Source of the DNA: Typha latifolia
Taxonomy: Eukaryota; Streptophyta; Magnoliopsida; Poales; Typhaceae
Length of the DNA stretch: 64,000 bases
Reading direction: 5' to 3'
Assembly (NCBI GenBank): GCA_019914945.1
Contig: CM034104.1
Location: 4,342,501 to 4,406,500, forward strand
Positions 36,156 to 51,100 of this stretch are shown in pieces (the first letter of the stretch is position 1; every line of letters starts with the position of its first letter). The translations under genes were made by a program, and so were the position numbers. Under the pieces are notes generated by a model. That model saw only the letters and a list, made by a program, of their open reading frames with translations. It was not told the origin of the DNA and ran no database searches.

Positions 36156-39100
36156 ATGCTCGCGAGAACTCCACAGAGCACTTTCCTCGATGGTGTCGTC
36201 GGAATTTCCCAAGCCCCTCCCGGTCCCCCCCGACGCTTCCTCCTTCTTCGCCGGAGTTGGTCGATTGCAAGAACTACCACTACTAGTAGTAGTACCAATG
36301 GGAAGAGGGAAGTAATGGTGTCGGCAAGAGGTCGAAGGTTCGAGAGAGTTCCCATGGAGACCGCCGGCGCATACGAGCTCTTCGACAAGGAGAGCGGCGA
36401 GAAGGTCATCGTCTGGGGCGGCGCCGACGACGACGTCCGCGAATCCCCCATGCCGTCCGACGAGGTCCTCTCTTGGAGTCCTCGCTCTCGCAAGGAGGAA
36501 GAGAAGGAGAACGAGAAAGGTGAGAAATTGAGTAGATTTCTTATGCTTTTACCTCAAACCATTTGCTTACCATTAGGAAAGGAGCTAAATTTTAGAACTT
36601 ATGACTTATTGGGAGCTAATTTGATGAAATAATTCATTCTTTTTCCCTAGTTACAATAACTAGGATGGTCATGCTGATGCTAAATTAGTGTCGAACTGGA
36701 CTGGAATTTTATCTGAAAGCCTGATTACTAGCAATGTCGTTCTTGAGCAATTGTTGCATTTGGTTAGTAGTTCATGTGTTCTTCCTAGTAATCAAGGGGT
36801 GAAATCTTAATAAGAATAATGGCTTGCGGATTTTGATCTCTTTTGTGCATATTTATACTCCATTTGTTGAGCATTTGACAACTAGAGATTTAGTTTAATA
36901 TGTTCATACATTTTATTATCTTTCTAGAAACTTAACAAATGGTGTCTTTCTGATATTATCTCCTGAACTGTTTTTTATTGTAACAGATGCTTTTGATGCC
37001 ACAGGAGTTGAGATGAATGCAGCTGTTGCTGAGTTTGGTGCTAAACCAACAGGACGTCTTGGTCAATCTGTTGGAAGTTTTGGTAGATTAAAGGCTCAAA
37101 AGATAAAATCACTAATCAGAAGATCAGCACGAATCAGTAAAGAAAGCACTAATTATAACAGGGGCCGGCAAGCTGGTAATATTCCTTTTGATGGTGCAGA
37201 CCATATTGAACCTTTTGAGCTTAACAGCGGAAATACTAGTTTGGGCTTTTCCCAACAGGAAGAATTAAATAACAATGCAAACAATGAGAGGGTTCGAGAT
37301 ACACACACTCTGCACGTTGAACCTGAAGAATACACACGAGCTGCTAATGTCGGTATGCCTGCTTCAAAGGGCAGTTCTTCCACAAAAGGATGGGGAGATG
37401 CTGGTTCCGACAAATATACTACTCTTGGCCGTCAATATCAGCAAAGGAAAACATCTGTTGATAGTGGATTTTTCAGTAGGAAGTCTTTCAAGGATCTTGG
37501 TTGCAGTGATGATATGATCAAATCTCTGGGGAATCTGAGGTTCCTTCGGCCATCACATATTCAGGTTCTTCAATTTTTCTATTAGTAATGAATTCTATCT
37601 TTTCAGGAGTGCTAATTCAGATTAATAAACTGGGACTGTCAATAGACTATGCTGTTTATAACTTTATATCATTCACTCATCTTTAATAAATAAAACGATC
37701 TGTTTCAGATCAAATTATTGATGATTCTAGAAGATGGGAGTGCTTCTATTTTTAGTTATTTCAGAGATTACCTGTATTTACTTTGCAAATGATTGGTATA
37801 ACTGGTAAACACTTTACATGATCCTGAAATGTTTGTCAGACTATTTGAGATTTCTTGTGGAGGAAAGATAAACAAGTAGCGTGTTTGGCTATTTTTTAGT
37901 CATCTGGAGAATTTCTTTTGATATACTCTAATAAATTCAGGCTTTGGCATATCGGCCTGTCTTAGAGGGGAAAAGTTGCATAATTGCTGATCAAAGTGGA
38001 TCTGGCAAGACATTGGCATATTTGGCCCCAGTTATACAATGTATAAGACAAGAGGAACTACTAGGGATTTCTAAATCATCATCAGGGAGTCCTAGAGTAA
38101 TAATATTGACACCTACTGCTGAACTGTCTTCTCAGGTTGGTATATGGTTTAAAATTTAATCAGTTGTTCTTCCTTTCTTACATGTTTGAACCAATGAGAA
38201 TATTTTCACTTGTTCAGCATATCATAGAGTTGGTATCAATGTTTTTGTTTTTATCAAAATTTTAAGTATCTGCATGTAAATGAGTTTATCACTTTTAATC
38301 TTGACAAGTTGCTTTATTGGCAAATCACTTGCTCTACCGTATTAGGATCAACTCAAATTGAGAATGGGTATGACATGTAGTAAGATTTGATTTTGCAGTA
38401 TATGAAGCTCCTTCTAGTCCCACTAGGCGTATCATATGACTTCATCTCCCTTGTACCTTTGAAACAAGCATAGCTCCCTTTGTAAAAGCTTACGATTTCC
38501 TTGCTGCACTTTTTTGTTGCTTGTTAGAAATTTGTTTTGTTACTTGATTGCATGAGTCACCCACCTAAATGGGCCTTGTAATTGACATCAATGATAGTGG
38601 TGTGGACAACATTATTTGTCACATTTAGTCTCGTAGGCATAAGAGGGCTGCACATGTGGCTCTTTGGTTTAATGAGGATTTTGACTAGCCTTTTAGGGTT
38701 ATTTTCGTCTTTTTTTTTTTAACTTTATTTTGCCTATATAAAAGCTTGTAATTCTCTTTTATGAGGTTAATGAATACTTTGAGAGTTTTCACATATTGAG
38801 TGTTTGTTGATAAATTCCAACGTTGGTGGATTACGACACTTCGGTTGGTGGATTCCTCGGGTTTGATTATTTTTCTACTTATTATTCTCAAATCTGCAAT
38901 CGAAACGTTGTCCTGCATCAAATAGCCATGCCAATGGCATGTGTTGTGCCGTGCCACCATCGGCACGACACACCTTTGGTACACATTTAAAATATTTTTA
39001 AGAGATATTTTTGGGTCTTTGGCATGTCAATTTTTGGTTTAAATATATGTATTAAAATCTACATTATAATATTTTATTTTTAGATTATTTTTATAAATGA

Positions 39101-42100
39101 CCTATTTTATTAAAGATAAAGCAAAAGTCAAATATAAATATTATTCAACACATAATATGATTAAATACACTCATTATAACTAATATTAATGGTTGAACAC
39201 TCCAAATATGATTGCATTTAACACTTCATGAGAGCTTTAGAGGCATTTAAAAGAGTTAATAGATAGAAATAATGAAAAGACAAAAAAAAAAGATTAGATG
39301 ACAAAACATTAGTTAATTATTTGATTTGATTGAAAATTAGAGAATGACAAAAACAAATTAGGCATGAGTTGTTATTCCTAAAATGACTAAAGTTGATTGA
39401 TGATGATTGATGGAAATAAGAAAAATATATTATATCATCTTTGTTAAGAAAATGACTAAAGTTGATTTAATGATAATTGATGGAAATAGAAAAAAATAAA
39501 AAAAAGGCTCCACATTGGCACGGAGACCGACAAGAGAGATGTCAGTTAAGGATGGCCATGTCGGTGGTACCTATTAACTTACCAAATGATAAACATTTAG
39601 CTCTTAAAAATTATGATTTTCATATTTTATATTCCAACATTCTCCCTCACTTCTAGGCTTAAGACCTTTTTTATGGCCCAATAAGTAGATTTCATTTGAC
39701 TTAAATGAGTGGAAACTTTATATATTAGATGACATATAACCAGGCGATATTTGAACTCAGAATTTGATATCATGTTAACTCATCAACTGCCTTAAAAACT
39801 TAAACTGTTTGGAAACAGTGGTTCTTATATTTTATATTCCAATAGTAGCAATTTTGAACGTTCGAAATCCGGTTGATATGTAGTCGTGAAAATTGAAAAC
39901 TACAAAATAGTTGTTCAATTAACTTTCTCATAATCATATCAGCTCTTCCGTGGTGGTTTCTCTAGTCACCTGAAACCAATCATTTCTTCCATGGATCTTT
40001 CTCATGAACAGCTGTTCCCACTGTTGTTATGAGTAGTATTGGATTATGTCGATTTCAAATATTAAGGTTCTAACTTCTAACTAATGGTAGCTAAAAGATA
40101 CCGAAGAAATTTTACTTTTATTTATAACTCGTTTTTAGTGCGTCTTAACTTTCCTATTTCTATTTAAATTACTTGGCCATTTAAGATGAACAACTAAAAC
40201 AAGGAAATTACTTTTCATTTTGACATTTCGTATATTTTCATACTGAAGAAAGTCCACACACCTTCCTTTGTTTGATGTACATAGGCACTAATTTTGTCTA
40301 TGGGCACATCTCTAGATTTACTTAATACGTTGACCTCGGGTTATGGAGTAACTGAAAGTTCCTTGTAACAATATATATATAATTTTAGGAAAGCCGTCAT
40401 TTTTTTTTCTTTTGTTTTTTCTTTCTTGACTTATCTAGTTATCTCTAAGTTTGCAGGTCCTTAACAATTGCCGGTCCATATCAAAGGGCGGGGTCCCCTT
40501 TAGGTCTATGGTTGCAACAGGTGGTTTTCGACAGAAAACTCAGTTGGATAGTCTTCAACAAGAGCTAGATGTGCTCATAGCAACACCTGGCCGTTTTATT
40601 TATCTGCTTCAAGAAGGATTTTTGCAATTAACTAATCTCAAATGGTATGGCATATTGATTTTTTCATGTCCACCCATCTTATCCTGAAATTCATTATCTG
40701 AAAATTGTGTTTCAGTTAATAAGTATAAATGATATTTTTACCTGCATTTCCTTTTTTGATGTAGCATGCATAATCTCAATGCACCAACATTCTTTTTTCT
40801 GAAAATGAAATAATTCTTGAGAATTTGCTAAATGTTTCAAGATAAAGATATGATATTTTTTGCTCAAAATTCATCCCAGCACGTCTATATTATTGTACTC
40901 ATATTAACTTAGCAGTTATTGAAGTTTCTTTATATGTTGACTTGATGAATGATAACCTTACTGATGGAGTTTCTTGCTTCGAGCTGTGCAGGACAAGTAG
41001 TGTAGGTGCTAGCCTGCTAGGTATCCTCTGGAAAAGGGAACTTTCCAATCAACTCCTATCTTGGCATAGCTGAAGCCGAGCCTTTTATAATCATAGTTGT
41101 GCATGATCGATCATCTAGTACCTTTTCCTTGTATCTTTATCCCATTTAAGCTATGCCAACACACTCTAACCAACTACCTTTTGATGATTAGAATTATGAT
41201 TTTCTGTAGAGTTATACCTATATTCTCAAATTGATTGAAATCAGCTAAGTGAGTTAGTAACCTAATGGTTCTTGCAACAGTCACTGTGACATTATCATAA
41301 GGTATACAACCTTAGGTGCCCTACAATTAGCAATCTTTGTACTAGATTGTGTAAATTTACTAAGATTCCAAAACTCGGTATTGGGATTGGCCGTTATAAA
41401 AAAAAAATGATACGTATCGGTTGTATTAATCGTATAGGCCACTCGTATCGAATCGGACTATTTTTAAAATGCAGAAATATTTCTAAAAATTTATAAAAAA
41501 TAATAGAAAAATAAAAAAAAAATAAAAATTAGTCAAATATGAACTTTAAAAACTAAAGAAAAAACTCACTCAAAACTATAATGAATTTTTACTTGAATTA
41601 GACATATTTTTATACTCGTAAATTATTACTGCAGAACAACATGAAGAGAGATATATTTTCACTGTTGTTCTATAGTAGTAAAAAAGATGAGTTAAAAAGT
41701 GGTGAGAAAGAAGGAAAAAAAAAAAAAAAAAAACCTCATCTAAGTTTACCAAAGTGTAGACTAGCCAAAGGAACTCCTAAGATGGTTGCCAAATAAACTC
41801 GGTGAACTGTGAGAGTCAGAGGAGACTGTGTGTGAGAGGTAGAGAGTAAAAACTAAAAATTTAAAAAGAAAGTAGTTGATGACATCAATTATTAATGTAT
41901 CCTATATTAGATATATTTTAGATTCGACTTAAATCTTATAAAAAATTAATTTCAGCTAACATTGTTGTTTTTAACCGATATGGCCGAGACGGATCAGTCG
42001 ATACCGGCTGTGGCCGAATCCAACTTGGGATCAGCCGATTTTGGGATCCATGGAATTTACTTTAGATATCTTCTCCACTTCTAATGGAAGTTCCCTTGGT

Positions 42101-45100
42101 TGCTTATGGTTCTGTCTATGTTTGATTTATATGATGAATCAAAACCTGTTGAGTAGCTTCAGTAATCTTTTTTTCCTGAGAATGTGATAGTTCTGTGTAA
42201 AATAGCCGTAAATCCTTTTGATCCCTTATTACCAATTTATCCTCAACTAAAAATGTAAAGTTTCTCTATTTAGTCAAATGCTGTCATTATTGATAAGCCT
42301 TAAAAATAAGGGACTCTAACGTGTTAGGATATGTTTATGTCATAACTCAATCTGATCATATAACCATTATTAGATCCTTGGTAATGCCATTCCTGAGTAA
42401 TTACTGAACTTTATCACAATAACAATGCTCCAATGTTCACAAAATAACATAATATAGGAAACTGTTATCCAGTCTGTTCAAACTTGACTGGAGACAAATT
42501 AATTTCGTCATCTTGTTTAGCTTGGATTTTGTTAGCCATCCCCATGTGCAAGTAAAAGCTATAAAGGATATCTGTAGCAACATAATAGTCTTTTTTCTCT
42601 TATTATACGTTCTCTTTATCTCCCAATAGGATATTACCAGTAGTCACATTGGCAGAATGGAGCCTGAAGGGATTTCCTTACCTTTTTTTCCCAATCATAA
42701 TACTGCTTTTCTCACCTTACTCTTGGATACACTGATATCTCCTTTGTTGTGATGATAAGATGGATTGGATGGTGCAGTTATAAAGGTGGTTGGGCTACGG
42801 TAGTGATGGATTTGATGGTGGTTTGGTGTACCTCGGTTAAGGGAGGTGGCGTGGAGTTAGGGCAGTGAGGTGGTGATGTCGTGATGGCGTGTGAAAGTAG
42901 TGTAGGTCGAATACTAGAGGGGAAGAAGGGGGAGATGTGGCCGACCCTAAGGGACTTGGGAGAGTTGGCAATCAAATAAGGGAAGGAGGCTGCTAGGAGA
43001 GACCGAAGGGAGATAGAGAGAGGGAGAGTTACGATAAGGGTCAGTGACTCAATAATTGCGTAATAATCAAATGACTTGTCCATATATTTATAGAGGCAAA
43101 CCCGACTCCAGATCAGACTTGACCTGACTTAACTTCTCTAGACTTAGCTAATTAAATAAGTCTTAGATAACTAGGACTCTAACTAAAGCAATAAGTAAAC
43201 TAGCTCATGCAAATAAATAAAACACTAACCCATCTAGGACTTCGACTAATAAATAAGTTAATAAAATAAAATAGACTCGATCTATCAAGCCCAATGTCCT
43301 CTAATGTGTGACTCGATTAAGTCTGAATCACATCAAATCACATCACAGCATCATGCTTCTACTCACTTTGTTTCCAAACTGTGAAACCAGGGAAGCGGTC
43401 CATCAAGTCTGACTTGAGCTCCCAAGTTGCTTCTTCCACTAGCTGCCAAACCACTCGATTAGCGCCTTAATTACTAATCTCCCATCATGTCTAACTTGTC
43501 TCCTAGCCAAGAACCTTATTGTCTCAGGTTCTGTTGTGTTTGTGGCTAGACCGGGCAAATTTGCCTCAATGGGCTTGTCTAGACCGAGTTGGGCTTGCAA
43601 GCTCGAGACATAAAAAACCTGGTGAACCTGTGACTCTTTGGGCAAGTCAAGTAGATATGCCACTGGTCCAATCCTCCTCAAGACTTGGTATGGCTCAAAG
43701 AAGCGATGTGCTAACTTCTGATTGAGTATAGGTCGCACTGTGGTTTGTCTATATAATTTGCAGCCGGATGTAGACTCAATCCCCCACTTCAAAGCTCCTC
43801 TCCTGATGCTTGCCGTCATAGTTCTACTTCATTCAGTTCTGAGCCGCTGCTAGGTTGTGTTTGAATCTCCAAAGCAAGGCATCACGGTTCGAGAGCACCA
43901 TATCGACCTCGCAGCTATCCGTCTAACTAGTCAATTATAGGCTTGCAATGTAGGTGGTGCATTCTTATAAACCGCCTCAAATGGAGTTATACGAGTGACC
44001 ATATGGTGTGTTGTGTTGTATGGTCACTCAGCCCAAGGCAAGTAGATGAGCCACTCCTTAGGTCTCAATCCCTAGTTGAAGATGGATTTTACTCATTCTT
44101 CTATAATGGTGTGGTTTCTTTCAGATTAATATTTTGTAATATCAAATTATATTGGAAGATCATATGTTGATTTCCTCATTGTTCTAGAGATTTATGTTAT
44201 GTCTTGTGAAGAAATGATTGCTATTGTCTTATTTCTCTTCTTTTTACTGCCGATTTGAGGGCACAAATATCTGTTTCCTGCAATAATTTGCATCAGGAAA
44301 CCACAGAGCCGTTCTTTGCTTAAATTGTCATGTCAAGTACTTCTTCCCTCTGAATTGACACTGCATTTGCATGTTTCCAGTATTGTGTTAGATGAGGTCG
44401 ACATCTTATTTGGTGATGAAGGCTTTGAGCAAGTTCTTCAGCGTTTAATTGATTCTGCACCAGTGTCAGCACAATATATTTTTGTCACTGCAACTCTTCC
44501 AGTAGACATCTACAACAAGGTGGTGGGAGTATTTCCTGATTGTGGAGTAATCATGGGACCTGGCATGCACCGAACGAGCTCCGGCCTTGAAGAGGTTACT
44601 CTTCTTTTGATTGATTTATTTCTTCTTCACAATATATTGCATAATTTGAATTCTTCTTTGCATTTACCTGGATTGTGAGCTTTAATTAATTTTGTGGAGC
44701 AGTAAACTCTGAACATTGATGACATCAATGAATGTGACATAAGACCCTGCTATACAAAATGGTCATCATTTCAAGCCTTTCAAACAACATATCAATAATA
44801 GGGGTAAAGTTGCATCAAGCTTTGCCCTACCCAGATCCCGCATTGGTAGGATTCTTGTTCACTGAAACACCTATATTAGTCAAACTCTGAAATCATTTTG
44901 GCTATATAGATAGGTCCAGCTTCTTATCTTTCAGTTCATTTTTCTCCTTTGAAGTTGAGACTTGGTATAAAAGAAATTAGGGAAGTTATTGAATCAAATG
45001 TTATCCAACTGCTGTGAAGAGAAGGAAACACCTATATTAGTCAAACTCTGAAATCATTTTGTCTATATAGATAGGTCCAGCTTCTTATCTTTCAGTTCAT

Positions 45101-48100
45101 TTTTCTCCTTTGAAGTTGAGACTTGGTATAAAAGAAATTAGGGAAGTTATTGAATCAAATGTTATCCAACTGCTGTAAAGAGAAGGAAACAGATCATCAC
45201 TATGGCATGAAAGGAGCAAAGGATGGGGAATGAACAGACAATTCCATTTATTATTTACTCTCCTTTCCTTGTAAAATTGAATTTCTTTTCTCATGTTCCT
45301 TTCCTTTCTACTCACAAAGAAGCCAGTCATTGCTAAATTAGTGTCACGCCCTGTTCCGGGAACATGATGGCCGTGAATCTCTAGGATAAAACCCGGAGAA
45401 AACACGAAAGCCAAAATAATAATCAAATCCTAAAATAGATTGACACAGCGAAAACGGTACTCAGTTTTCAGAGTCCTCACTAAACGGCTTCTTAAATTCC
45501 TGCAAAATAATAAATCCTCATGAGCTAGACGCCGAGCAAGTAACCCACTATCACGATCCGAAATAGGAATCATGACCGGCCATGCATCTCAATATGCTTG
45601 AGATACACGAAGCCTTATTAATACTTTCTATGAGTACGATGGCAAATAAAAAAAAAAAATAAAGATCTATTTTATTAAATTTAGAACTAATTGCAATAAA
45701 CATAAAACAATGTTATTGTTTTTGAGTCTCTAACGAAATAAATAAATCTTCTAATATAAAGTATAAAATCTAAAAGAGCGGAAAAGTAAATAGGTGAATC
45801 CTAAGTGGAGGTAGAGTCCGGGTATATCTCGCTCAGTTGCCCCACTGACTATTACCTGAGATAGATAAATAAATACAAAAAAAAAGAATCCATGAGCCAA
45901 CAACTATAGCTCAGTGAGTGGAATCCACTCGAAAACCAAATAAATTCTAAATTATATTAATGCTGAATAAAATTAAACTAAAAGCAACAATATCCATAAC
46001 AATTTGCAATAAGCACGCTCTTTAAATAATGACAATGATAACAATAGAGAGTCACAACTTGTAACTTTGCACAGTTTCAACGTATTAACATCTTTTTAAT
46101 AGTTATACTGTCAAATGTCTCAATAGTTCTAAACCCCGTGGATCCACATCAACTAGAAGTCATCTCGAGATGATGCTCGGTACTTTTCTTCATAGCTGAT
46201 TCGATTAGGGTCATCAGGTGGTATCACCATGTGATCAACACACTCTGTATTTTCCTCTAACTGTTGAGAGAAGTTAGAGTCACCTAGAAAATTTCTCATT
46301 CGTCCTATAACTGTTCCCTAACCCCGTCAGAGTCACCTAAGAAAGTCACCGCAGTGATCTGATTTAGGACTTTCCCCTAGACTTCCAGATAGACTTGAGT
46401 CACCACGGAAAATCGCAAGCGATTTATACTGGGACTGTTCTTTAAGTCGTACCAATACTAGTCTCATTTTTTCTTTTTACTAAATTTAATATTTGCACAA
46501 AGTATGGTGATGCACTGAATATAATGATTAAATGCATACAGAAAAATGTAACAATTAAATTTTTGCACGGAAGGATGAAATAAATAAATTTGCACACAGA
46601 AAATTTACATGGTCTGATAAAAGTATGAAATATAATAAAATAAATATGTGAGTGAACCCACTCACCTGAGTCTAGGCAAGACAACCGAAATCTCAAATCT
46701 CTAGCTCACGTACTAAAAATCAACACCTTTAATAATAAATAATAATAAAATTTTCAATTTGAATAATATCAATATTTTTAAAATTTAAAAAATAAAAAGA
46801 AGTAAAATGGGTTAAATTACCCATTGGATTGGGTTGGGCTACTGCTGACCTGGCCCGTTCCAAAAATGAAACTAATCTTGGCCCAGCCGAGAAAATGGAT
46901 TGGGCTGCGGTTTAGCCCGCAGCCCATCCAATTTAATTGGTTCGGATCGGGTTTGTGGATCCGAAATCCAAACTCGAACCCGAACTCGAATTCAAAAGAA
47001 AAAGGGGTTGGCTTGGGTTAAACCTGAGCCCAACCAAACCCTTTTTTTTTTCCTTCTCGCGTTGACGCGAGGAATGGAAGAATCGAGGGAGAGAGAGTGG
47101 CCGCCGGCGACTTTGCCGACGGCGATTCACAACCGGCTCTCTCTCTCTCTACTTGGTCGTCCTCACAAGGTGGAGGAGAACCCACCATCGACGGCCGACT
47201 CGAAGCCGACGATGACTGGAGCCACAAGGGCTCTTCCAGAAGGCAACCATGGTGCAAGGCCAACGGCCTGAAGCTCTTGAGCATGAGCAGCAGCAGCAGC
47301 CCGAAGCCGTCGGCCGGCGAGAGTTGCCGACGAAGTCGAAATCCCCCAAATTAGGTATTTTTAATTTACTTTATTAAATTGAAATTAAACTTGAGGGGTG
47401 AGAGAGGGCTTACCAAGGAGTCACGTGGTGGTCTCCGTTGGCTCCGGTGGCGCTCCGGCAAGTCGATTCCACGGCGTGACTCCGACGATGAGAAAAAAAA
47501 AGAAAACGAAGGAGGAGGGGAAGAAGAGAGGAGGGGGAGGGGGCTGAGGGGGATTAAGTAGAGAGAGAGGGGATTAGGGTTTTAATTTATAGATTAAAAG
47601 ATCAAATCTAAACTAGATTCGAATTCGATGAGATAATTGCGACTGCCTCGTAGCGTGCCGGAGAGGGAGAGGGGAGGGGCTGCACATGCAGAGCACATGC
47701 ACCGCACCCTCCTCTCTTAACTCCTAAATTTTTTTTTTTTGGTTCTTACACCCACTCTACTAATAATATGTCTAATGACAAAAATCAACATGTGATACAT
47801 ATAGTAGCAGAAAAAAAATCATAATAATAATATATAAGCCGTCTTGAAAAATAAATAATTTTCTTGTCTCTTATATTGAATTTCAAAATCCATAGATACT
47901 AAATTAGAATCATAAATTATTCATATTAACTCATTTTGAATAAATCAATATAAAACGAATCAATCTCTGCTAAAAGTGTATTTTCATGGAAATCAAATCA
48001 TAAATCATTCATATTAACACAATTCAAATAAATCAGCATAAAATGAATCTCCACTAGAGTGTATTATCATGAAAATCGAATTATAAATCATTTCTAATAT

Positions 48101-51100
48101 CTCATTTTAAATAAATTGATATAAAACAAATCAATCTCTGCTGAAAATATACTATCATGGAAATTGAATTATAAATCATTCATAATATCTCAATTTGAAT
48201 AAATCAATATAAAAGCAGTCGATCTCTGCCAAAATTGATAAAATGCTATATTGTCTCATTAATGGGTACTCTGACCCATGGCCACATCGCACTACCTAGT
48301 CACTATCGGGATGGTGCCCGGGACTTTTCTAGATAGTCGATCCGTCTAGTGTCATAGTACGTACTATACAGTGCCCTACTGACTTTTCCACTAGCCGTTG
48401 AGAAAGATTAGAGTCACCATGACAAAAATTCAGAAATCTTTTCCCTAATCTCGCCAGAGTCACTTGGTAGCACGTCGCAACGTTACATTCCAAGAATTTT
48501 TTCCCTGGACTTATCTTCTTGAAAACAAATTGGGTTCCAGATCTCACTTTTATCAGTATTTAACTATACTGATTCATTCTAAATCTCAAGTATTAAATTC
48601 CTCAATCACCAAAATTCTCAATTCTTCAAATACAATATATACACGAATAATCCATGAATTCAAATACTACTATTTCCTCTAATATATATATAATATAAAT
48701 CATTCTTAATAAGTCATAAAACATAAATAAATAATAATCTAATATTTAATCTTGCAAAATTTCACATCTCAAAAATAACATTTTATTTTTGATCATATTA
48801 TAAAAATAAAGATCTCTTATATTTTATTTATAGAAAATAAAATATATTAGCATAAAGATTTCCTCTATTATTTTCTGAAAATAAAATATAATAATAAATA
48901 TTTGTTTTTTTTCAAATCCGAAATTCCTTTAAGTTGAAGTCATTCTAATTTATATATTATTTTCTAGAAATAAAATAATATTATTTATTTTTAGGAATTC
49001 GAAATCCATATAAATTGAAATATTACTAATTTGTATCTTATTTTCTACAATAGAAATATAGATTAATTATTTTCAGAAATCTAAAATTCATTTAAATTGA
49101 AATATTCCTAATTTATATCTTATTTTCTGCAATAAAAATAAATACTTTGAAATCTGAAAAATAATAAACAATAAAATCCCTTTTTTTTCCAAGAATGATA
49201 AATATAAATTTTTTATAAAATACAAAATCTTAATATTTCTAATTTTTATTGAAAATCCTTAAAACAACGAATTTCTTACATCATCATATTGTAAAGTTCT
49301 TGTCTTATAAAATCAAACAGGATAAGAATAAACATAAAGATATTTATAATTCATCAATTCTATTTTTATATAATAAAAATTTAAGAAAATATGAGTGTGA
49401 ACTTGCCTTGATCGCTCAATCCAAAATAATTTAATTTTTGCATCCTAATCATAATCTGCATGAATTCCAAAGCACTTCATGATTGTCTTCTCTTTCCTTT
49501 TCTTCTCTTTGGTATGATAAAATCTTTTTCCCCCTATTTTCTATTTTTTTTTTCTCTCTAATCTCCCCTAAGAATAATCTCTTTCTCTTTCTTTTTTTTT
49601 TCTCGGTACCGCCTAATTTCTCCCCTAAAAAATCTTTCTAGGGTTTTCTTCTAGGCCCCCTTTTATAATTGAAAAAAAATATAATAAGAGTCCTATTAGA
49701 ATAAGGATTCTAATATCTTAAAGATATATCTAAAATTTTTTATTTAATTTAATTTAATAAAAATCCTAAAATATAAAAGATAAAATAAAATTCCTCATTA
49801 TCTAAACTATATATATATATATATTTCTATTTATTTTATTTATTTATGCTTTAAAATTCTGGATTGTTACAATTAGTGCCTTTCACTGATATATAGGGTT
49901 CCAAAAATTTCTTATTTTAACTATGATAAGTTGTGATGCCTTAGAATCTAATTTTTTTGGCTAGTTGAGTACTCTTTTAATCTTTATATATATTGGGCTT
50001 TCATCTACAGTGATGCATATACTGTAAGCTTCAAAACTAAATGTTAACCATAGGGTGTTAGAGGCCCGTTAACATCTTGTGACTCTAACAACAATCATTA
50101 CCACCATCACCAAGCCAACTATTTGGGATAAACTATGTAGATACTTTTCCTCCATTCATTTCTATTTTGTGCAAAAATGTGTTAAATTTAGTGCTATGTT
50201 GTCTCCTTTTATTACTTCCTCCCATTTCAGTTTTGGTTTCTCACTCTTTTGTACTGAGAATTTTCTATCTGATTGAAATTACTTATTATAATTTTTGCAC
50301 TATTTGGTGTCCATTGAGCAACTCCAACTCTTGATTGATTCTTACATAATATATCATCTAGCTTCAACCCCTGGTTGTATGTGATACAAACATTTATTAT
50401 TCTATATTTAGGTAACCTCATTCATTCATGTTACTATCCTCATTTAATCGCGCCTATCCAATACATGCAGTAAGATTATTAATAGGAAGAACTGAAGAAG
50501 AGTGAAGGACACCTCAGAAAACAGAGGCAAACTATTTCCTGTTTGATTTTCATATCAACAATTTTCAGAGCTTGACATTGCCAGTTTATGTTTACATTAT
50601 GTCATGACCCGAAATAGAAATCATGACCGGCCATGCATCTCAATATGCTTGAGATACACAAAGCCTTAATAATACTTTCTACGAGTACGATGGCAAATAA
50701 ATAAGTAAAATAAAAAATTGCTTTATTAAATTGCATACTAATTGCAATAAACATAAACTAATATTATTGTTTTTGAGTCTCTAACGAAATAAATAAAACT
50801 TCTAATCTAAATCATAAAATCTAAATGAGCGAAAAAATAAATAGGTGAATCCTAAGTGGAGGTGGAGTCCGGGTACATCTCGCTCAGTCGCCCCACTGAC
50901 TATTACCTAAGATAGATAAATAAATACAAAAATAGAATCTATGAGTCAACAACTATAGCTCAGTGAGTGGAATCCACTCGAAAAACCAAATAAATTTTTA
51001 ATCATAATAATGTTGAATAAAATTAAACTAAAAGCAACAATATCTATAACAATATGCAATAGGCATGCTCTTTAAATAATAACACTGATAACAATAGAGA

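Noticed and set aside
36152..36493. Minus-strand open frame of 113 residues
   Set aside because: It is the reverse of the GC-rich first exon of the helicase.
43519..43725. Plus-strand open frame of 68 residues
   Set aside because: It is the opposite strand of the gypsy integrase remnant.
46824..47561. Open frames in the GC-rich part of solo LTR R copy 1
   Set aside because: The second R copy does not keep the same frames, and no domain is seen. They are LTR sequence.
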